From contig JAQFVV010000020.1 in NCBI GenBank assembly GCA_028023455.1, forward strand, positions 11,326,385-11,390,384: a stretch of DNA of 64,000 nt, given 5' to 3'. This document shows, one piece after another, positions 60,780 through 64,000 of this stretch. Position numbers and translations under genes: made by a program. The notes beneath the pieces are model-generated. The model worked only from the letters and a program-made list of their open reading frames with translations, did not search any database and was not told where the DNA came from. The stretch comes from Epiperipatus broadwayi. Its lineage: Eukaryota; Onychophora; Udeonychophora; Euonychophora; Peripatidae. Each line of letters starts with the position of its first letter. Positions within the stretch are counted from its first letter, which is position 1.

Positions 60780-61320
60780 CTTTTGATGACAATTTGTATC
60801 CCCCTAACTACCCTCCACTCGTTCTGTATTGTTACACACTATTATATTTAGAATATCTTTGAAATATTCCAATGGAGTCTGTCTTTCTTTAAAAAAAAAA
60901 CAATATTCAAGTTCACTATAAAATATTTTTGGAAAACCCTGTTACTATTCATTCCCTTCACACCAATCCAATGAAGATGTGTCTACGTTACTTTAAATAT
61001 CATACTGTTTGGTCTCATGATTTTGCCAACACATTATTTACAATCTTACGGAGTGTCTTTAAATGAAATTTTTTTTTAGTATTCTTAGTGCATATTGATA
61101 AATTCCATGTCTTACTTCCATATAATAAATTGGGCAAAATAATACCCTTAAACATAACTAATTTAATTAAGGTCTTATACTACTTATAATGAAATACCCT
61201 ATTTGTTAAAAGCAGCAATAAGCAGGGTGAAGTCTATGTTGCATCTCAGTTCATCTTTCTACATAAAAAAACATTCTTAAAAATGGCTGCTATCCAATTT
61301 ATAAGTTGCTAAGGATTTTT
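60780..61320 (-). mobile_element. LINE fragment: end of RT and C-terminal domain
   Basis: Minus strand, from about 61270 down: KDELRCNIDFTLLIAAFNK, matching VE-RI--A-AAFNK; then LPNLLYGSKTWNLSICTKN and TKKKFHLKTLRKIVNN, the LLYGSETW and FH-R-LR-IL blocks that follow LINE RT domains; then PKIFYSELEYCFFFKERQTP and LEYFKDILN, matching the PK-LFYGEL-GKR--G---RYKD-LK segment. Several stops, so dead. Probably the same broad LINE type as 44450-48015. Confidence 0.8.
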
Positions 61321-61470
61321 CTTCCACTATTACCTGATAAAGCACCTGAAATTTTAAACATTAATTACTAAATCAAACTTTGTGATTGCACTCAAAACAT
61401 TAAGTGTTGTAGATATCATCCTTTGAATTAGCAAATTGAAGATAAAATAGCTTTAAAAAAGCATGAAATT

Positions 61471-61556
61471 GTCAAGCATTGGTAGCTTAGTGGTTAGCAT
61501 AGCTGCCTTCCAAGCAGCCAGCCCGAGTTCGCTTCCTGGTCATCGCTTTGACATAT
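61471..61556 (+). repeat. tRNA-Gly(TCC)-derived SINE, full tRNA part
   Basis: 61476-61546 is a tRNA-Gly-like cloverleaf: acceptor start GCATTGG, D arm/A box TAGCTTAGTGGTTAGCAT, anticodon arm CTGC-CTTCCAA-GCAG with TCC anticodon, T arm/B box GAGTTCGCTTC, acceptor end ATCGC. It is flanked by gtcaa on the left and tttgacat on the right, as in the other copies. A target duplication of about 15 bases (aaaaaagcatgaaatt) lies at 61455-61470 and after the A-rich tail at about 61560-61575. The retroposition signature plus mismatches in the acceptor stem argue for a SINE rather than a working tRNA gene. Confidence 0.88.
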
Positions 61557-61576
61557 AAAAAAAAAAGCATGAAATT

Positions 61577-61828
61577 TTAAAAAGGTATTAACACCATTTT
61601 AAAAATTGCAGAACCTACTAAATGAATATAACAAATAAGCAAAAGTACGACATTATAAAATTATACGCCCATTAGGTGATCTGTTTAAAAATAGGTCTTA
61701 TCACTACAAATAGCCTCTTGAAAAAATCTTATGATAATGAGATCACACTTGCAAACAATTTACTGAATTGGATGAAGATACAGATAATTCATCATAATAA
61801 TCCCTGTATAGTTATAATCACTTTTCTA
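61577..61828. other. AT-rich DNA, no recognised feature
   Basis: The plus-strand frame from 61676 to 62023 spans this and the ribozyme repeat. It has no domain, and its C-terminal part is just antisense ribozyme repeat. Confidence 0.5.
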
Positions 61829-62013
61829 AATCTTTATATAATATATAGGGTATATGAGCACAGACTTTTACACCACCTACCAATCTCCAGTCTATCTCAT
61901 AACACTGATACACTTGAACACATATATGTCGAAAAGATAAATAATCACCAATATACGTATTTCATGCTAAACCAGCAATCATCAGTTGGTCCAGATTACT
62001 ATCTCCACACATA
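61829..62013 (-). repeat. Hammerhead-bearing repeat, minus-strand unit
   Basis: 61839-61912 (atatagggtatatgagcaca to ctgatac) is the reverse complement of the loop and arm ends of the palindrome at 62270-62437, with a few mismatches. It is followed by the hammerhead at 61948-61989. Sequence, order and orientation show that this and the palindrome are rearranged copies of one repeat, together with 13716-13850. Confidence 0.8.
61948..61989 (-). ncRNA. Hammerhead ribozyme motif, type I, intact core
   Basis: Minus strand: stem I CCAA (61986-61989) pairs with TTGG (61948-61951). Core CTGATGA lies at 61979-61985; stem II TGCT pairs with AGCA; GAAA at 61960-61963; stem III is the loopless 8-base palindrome ATACGTAT (61953-61960); A is the cleavage-site base (61952). 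All invariant core bases are present. The 8-base palindrome could pair in trans with a second copy more stably than the other families' six-base ones. Confidence 0.82.
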
Positions 62014-62269
62014 TATGCCATAAGTGCTCAGATATATATTAAGATAGCCAATCCTCATACTTTAATGGACAGGCTTCAATCTACTCCACACTCCAACTCT
62101 TCAACCATCCATCCAATTGAAAATCTGATGATGGAACGCTCAAAGGCCACCCTGAGGCCGAGATTCTTGTCACACCCATGTTGACCTAAGGTCAATCTGA
62201 ACCCTCATGTACAGGACATAATCCATTTAATACATATACAAGGGATGGTCAGACATCTCTACTATGTAA
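62014..62269. other. Unclassified part of the repeat cluster
   Basis: More GC-rich than average (62080-62210) with no coding motif. It lies between two halves of the ribozyme repeat and may belong to the same element. The phrase atattaagatagc-aatc also occurs at 21401-21419, beside the other hammerhead pair, which supports that. Confidence 0.45.
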
Positions 62270-62437
62270 TAACTGAAACACAGGCTTATTATATACCTGT
62301 GTCTATATATGTAATATATAGGGTATCAGTGTTATGAGATAGACTGGAGAGTGGTGGGTGGTGTAAAAGTCTGTGCTCATATACCCTATATATTACATAT
62401 ATAGACACAGGTATATAATAAGCCTGTGTTTCAGTTA
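62270..62437. repeat. Perfect 57-bp inverted repeat with 54-base spacer
   Basis: 62270-62326 and 62381-62437 are exact reverse complements over 57 bases. The arms contain the agacacaggtatataataag block found downstream of the hammerhead at 13716-13755. The spacer (62327-62380) is present in inverse orientation at 61855-61909. Perfect identity points to recent formation or gene conversion. Confidence 0.95.
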
Positions 62438-62689
62438 CTAAATCTTTATATTAATAAAGAAAGCTTATCATATAAAAAAAAAAATACTTAAATGATCTAA
62501 TTTTCAAAGACTGCATCAGACAGAGGTGGTTTTAATATCAGAAAACTATTCTCAATCTCTGAAAAATAATTTTAAAAAGCCAAAACAAAGAATAATAAAT
62601 TGATAGCTTTTGCAATGATTAAAGGAAATCAATCTGTAAATCACAAACACATTCATATAGACCACATATTCTGGTCCTTTAATCAGTTT
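62438..62689. other. AT-rich DNA, no recognised feature
   Basis: The minus-strand frame at 62552-62734 has no recognised domain and overlaps the start of a LINE tail. Confidence 0.5.
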
Positions 62690-62850
62690 ATTGTGGTATT
62701 TTTTGATGCTATATTTTAATTGCTTCTGCAGCAAACTTTTCTTTTTGAAAGACTACAGCACTCTTGATTAACTGAATTTCCCCATTGCATTCTATTTTTG
62801 GTCATATCCTTCCACTAAAGATAATTAATATTGTATTTCTTAAATGTCTG
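62690..62850 (-). mobile_element. LINE C-terminal fragment, tail family
   Basis: Minus strand reads WKDMTKNRMQW in one frame and AVVFQKEKFAAEAIK in another, aligning with HWDDIAENRIHR and GFQKEQFSAEEIK of the copy at 48290-48410. Confidence 0.75.
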
Positions 62851-63379
62851 AAATAATCATTACAATATAAATGAAATCATATTTACAGAAAAACAATATC
62901 AAAAATTTGCCTTGAAAATAAGATCGTTTTTTTTTTTTGAGTTAAATTATAACAAATCAAAAGTTTTCCTCTTGTTTATATCACTGGAGACGTCCATAAT
63001 ACACATACAAACACCATTATAATACACATACAAAGTCTTCAAAGCTCTAGAAAATTCAATTTAGTCAAAAATAATTTTAAATTTTTTGCACACTATGACT
63101 ATTATCTATATAAAATAAAAATAATTGAAGAAGTACATTAGTTCAGAAAATAATGTGACTTAAATTTAAATTTTTATCTTATCATAAACTCTGATTACTT
63201 ATTATTAGATAAATTCTTAATTACAGCTGTCATTAGGGTGTGTACAAATTATGACACATTTTCTTATTAAACTTGATTCAATTCATAAAAAAATAAAGGA
63301 TCAATCTTCTTTTTTTTTAAAAAAAAAAACACTTTTTTCACTTTTTACTGAATCAAAAAAATCAATATTACAAAAAATA
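62851..63379. other. AT-rich DNA, no recognised feature
   Basis: A short direct repeat (aatacacatacaaa) occurs twice at about 62998-63030. Nothing else is seen. Confidence 0.5.
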
Positions 63380-63463
63380 GTCAAGCGTTGGTGGCCGAGT
63401 GGTTTGCACAGCTTCCTTACAAGCAGTTGTCCCGGGTTCGCTTTCCGGCGGATGCTTTGACAC
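63380..63463 (+). repeat. tRNA-Gly-derived SINE
   Basis: Same family as 61471-61556. It starts gtcaagcgttggtggccgag with A box gccgagtggtttgca, an anticodon arm mutated to cttccttacaagcag, a good B box (gggttcgctttcc) and the 3' end gctttgacac. The anticodon loop no longer reads TCC cleanly and the acceptor stem is imperfect, so it is not a functional tRNA. Open frames on both strands across it (63251-63460, 63301-63489) are chance. Confidence 0.85.
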
Positions 63464-64000
63464 ATGAAAAAACAAACATATTCTTTCAACCATTTAATAT
63501 CATCTTGGACAAAGACTTAAATAAATATTAATACAAATATATTGTAAAATATCTGAAATATATATATTAGATATAATTATCAACATGTCAGCATACATAT
63601 ATATATCCTTGAAAAGAAATGTAAAAAAAAAATTTTTTTATAGAAAAGAATTTTTTTGGTTACATTGTGTGTATAAATTTGATATTTTGATAATATGTCA
63701 TTAATTAATTAATTATTGCATAAATATTTAATAATACTAATGGCATTTAATCATGCACTCCATAAAAATTTTCCAATGTTTCAAACAATGTTTGATGAAA
63801 AAATCAACTAATCTCTTACTAGACATTACATTTCTACAAATCAAACCTGGTGTCATCAGTAGCTCAGGAAATCAGTTGAGACTAATAAATGTAATCATTC
63901 AATCTATTAAATAGCTCCCAAAGTTCAACATGATTTTAAAATTTACATATAAATTTTCATGACAATTTACCTAAAATGCTTTCTATCTCAACTTAAATAC
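63464..64000. other. AT-rich DNA, no recognised feature
   Basis: A CTGATGA box on the minus strand at about 63854-63860 is not followed by a usable stem II and GAAA, so it is not called. Nothing else is seen. Confidence 0.5.

Noticed and set aside
61476-61546. Functional tRNA-Gly(TCC) gene
   Set aside because: Acceptor stem mismatches, an A-rich tail and a 15-base target duplication show a retroposed SINE copy.
61676-62023. 115-residue plus-strand open frame, longest but one in the window
   Set aside because: Its C-terminal third is antisense to the hammerhead repeat, and a similar peptide (YFMLNQ-SVGP) arises in the unrelated frame at 21404-21646 for the same reason.
62120-62150. CTGATGA box on the plus strand in the repeat cluster
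   Set aside because: No GAAA box follows within a plausible stem II distance.
63840-63900. Possible hammerhead on the minus strand (CTGATGA box near 63857)
   Set aside because: No stem II loop and no GAAA at the right distance; the following sequence reads GATTT.

Overview
The window looks like intergenic or intronic DNA from an animal genome that is very rich in A+T (roughly three quarters by eye, not counted). I found no host protein-coding gene, no functional tRNA and no rRNA. Every recognisable coding trace belongs to a decayed transposable element: APE-type LINEs, a Penelope-like element, a mariner, hAT elements and a probable Merlin. This mix, with tRNA-derived SINEs, points to a metazoan with an AT-rich, repeat-loaded genome. 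The sequence does not let me name the lineage; cnidarians, flatworms, molluscs and chelicerates all carry such mixes. The short open frames in the window are mostly chance frames or antisense shadows of repeats.

Layout. 0-4 kb: plus-strand LINE debris (tail 370-560, reverse transcriptase 1440-3225), then a long fold-back repeat (3635-4087) with a hammerhead ribozyme motif. 4-10 kb: featureless AT-rich DNA, a decayed hammerhead-like block and a long AAT microsatellite. 10-14 kb: mariner pseudogene, a complete non-autonomous hAT, a SINE, and a second hammerhead motif with intact core (13716-13755). 18.7-21.6 kb: Penelope-like element (RT plus GIY-YIG endonuclease) broken by a 5'-truncated LINE, followed by a SINE and an inverted pair of decayed hammerheads. 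24-32.5 kb: perfect 33-bp hairpin, LINE tails, a possible hAT, a hAT with a retained BED-finger fragment, and a nearly complete but decayed minus-strand LINE. 32.5-44.4 kb: mostly unclassified DNA with a 226-bp palindrome (40427-40652) and a hAT (41604-42048). 44.4-48.4 kb: plus-strand LINE with endonuclease and RT, split by a probable Merlin element, and facing an inverted copy of its own tail. 52-55.3 kb: minus-strand LINE RT, an LTR-like direct repeat, and a second copy of the BED-finger hAT. 57.8-62.9 kb: a hAT with an internal 30-bp minisatellite, another hammerhead-like motif, LINE traces, a tRNA-Gly SINE, a hammerhead with intact core (61948-61989) and a perfect 57-bp palindrome. 63.4 kb: another tRNA-Gly SINE.

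How it fits together. The most distinctive signal is a set of hammerhead ribozyme motifs, from intact to decayed and of several sequence families, mostly in fold-back repeats. In the intact ones, and in several decayed ones, stem III is a bare palindrome with no loop (ATGCAT, ATACGTAT, ACTAGT, ACCGGT, AGCGCT). This is the arrangement expected of ribozymes that work as dimers. Minimal type I hammerheads of this kind are known from Penelope-like elements and related short retroelements, and one family here lies just downstream of a Penelope-like element. Nested insertions with target-site duplications (LINE in Penelope, Merlin in LINE) give a relative order of events.
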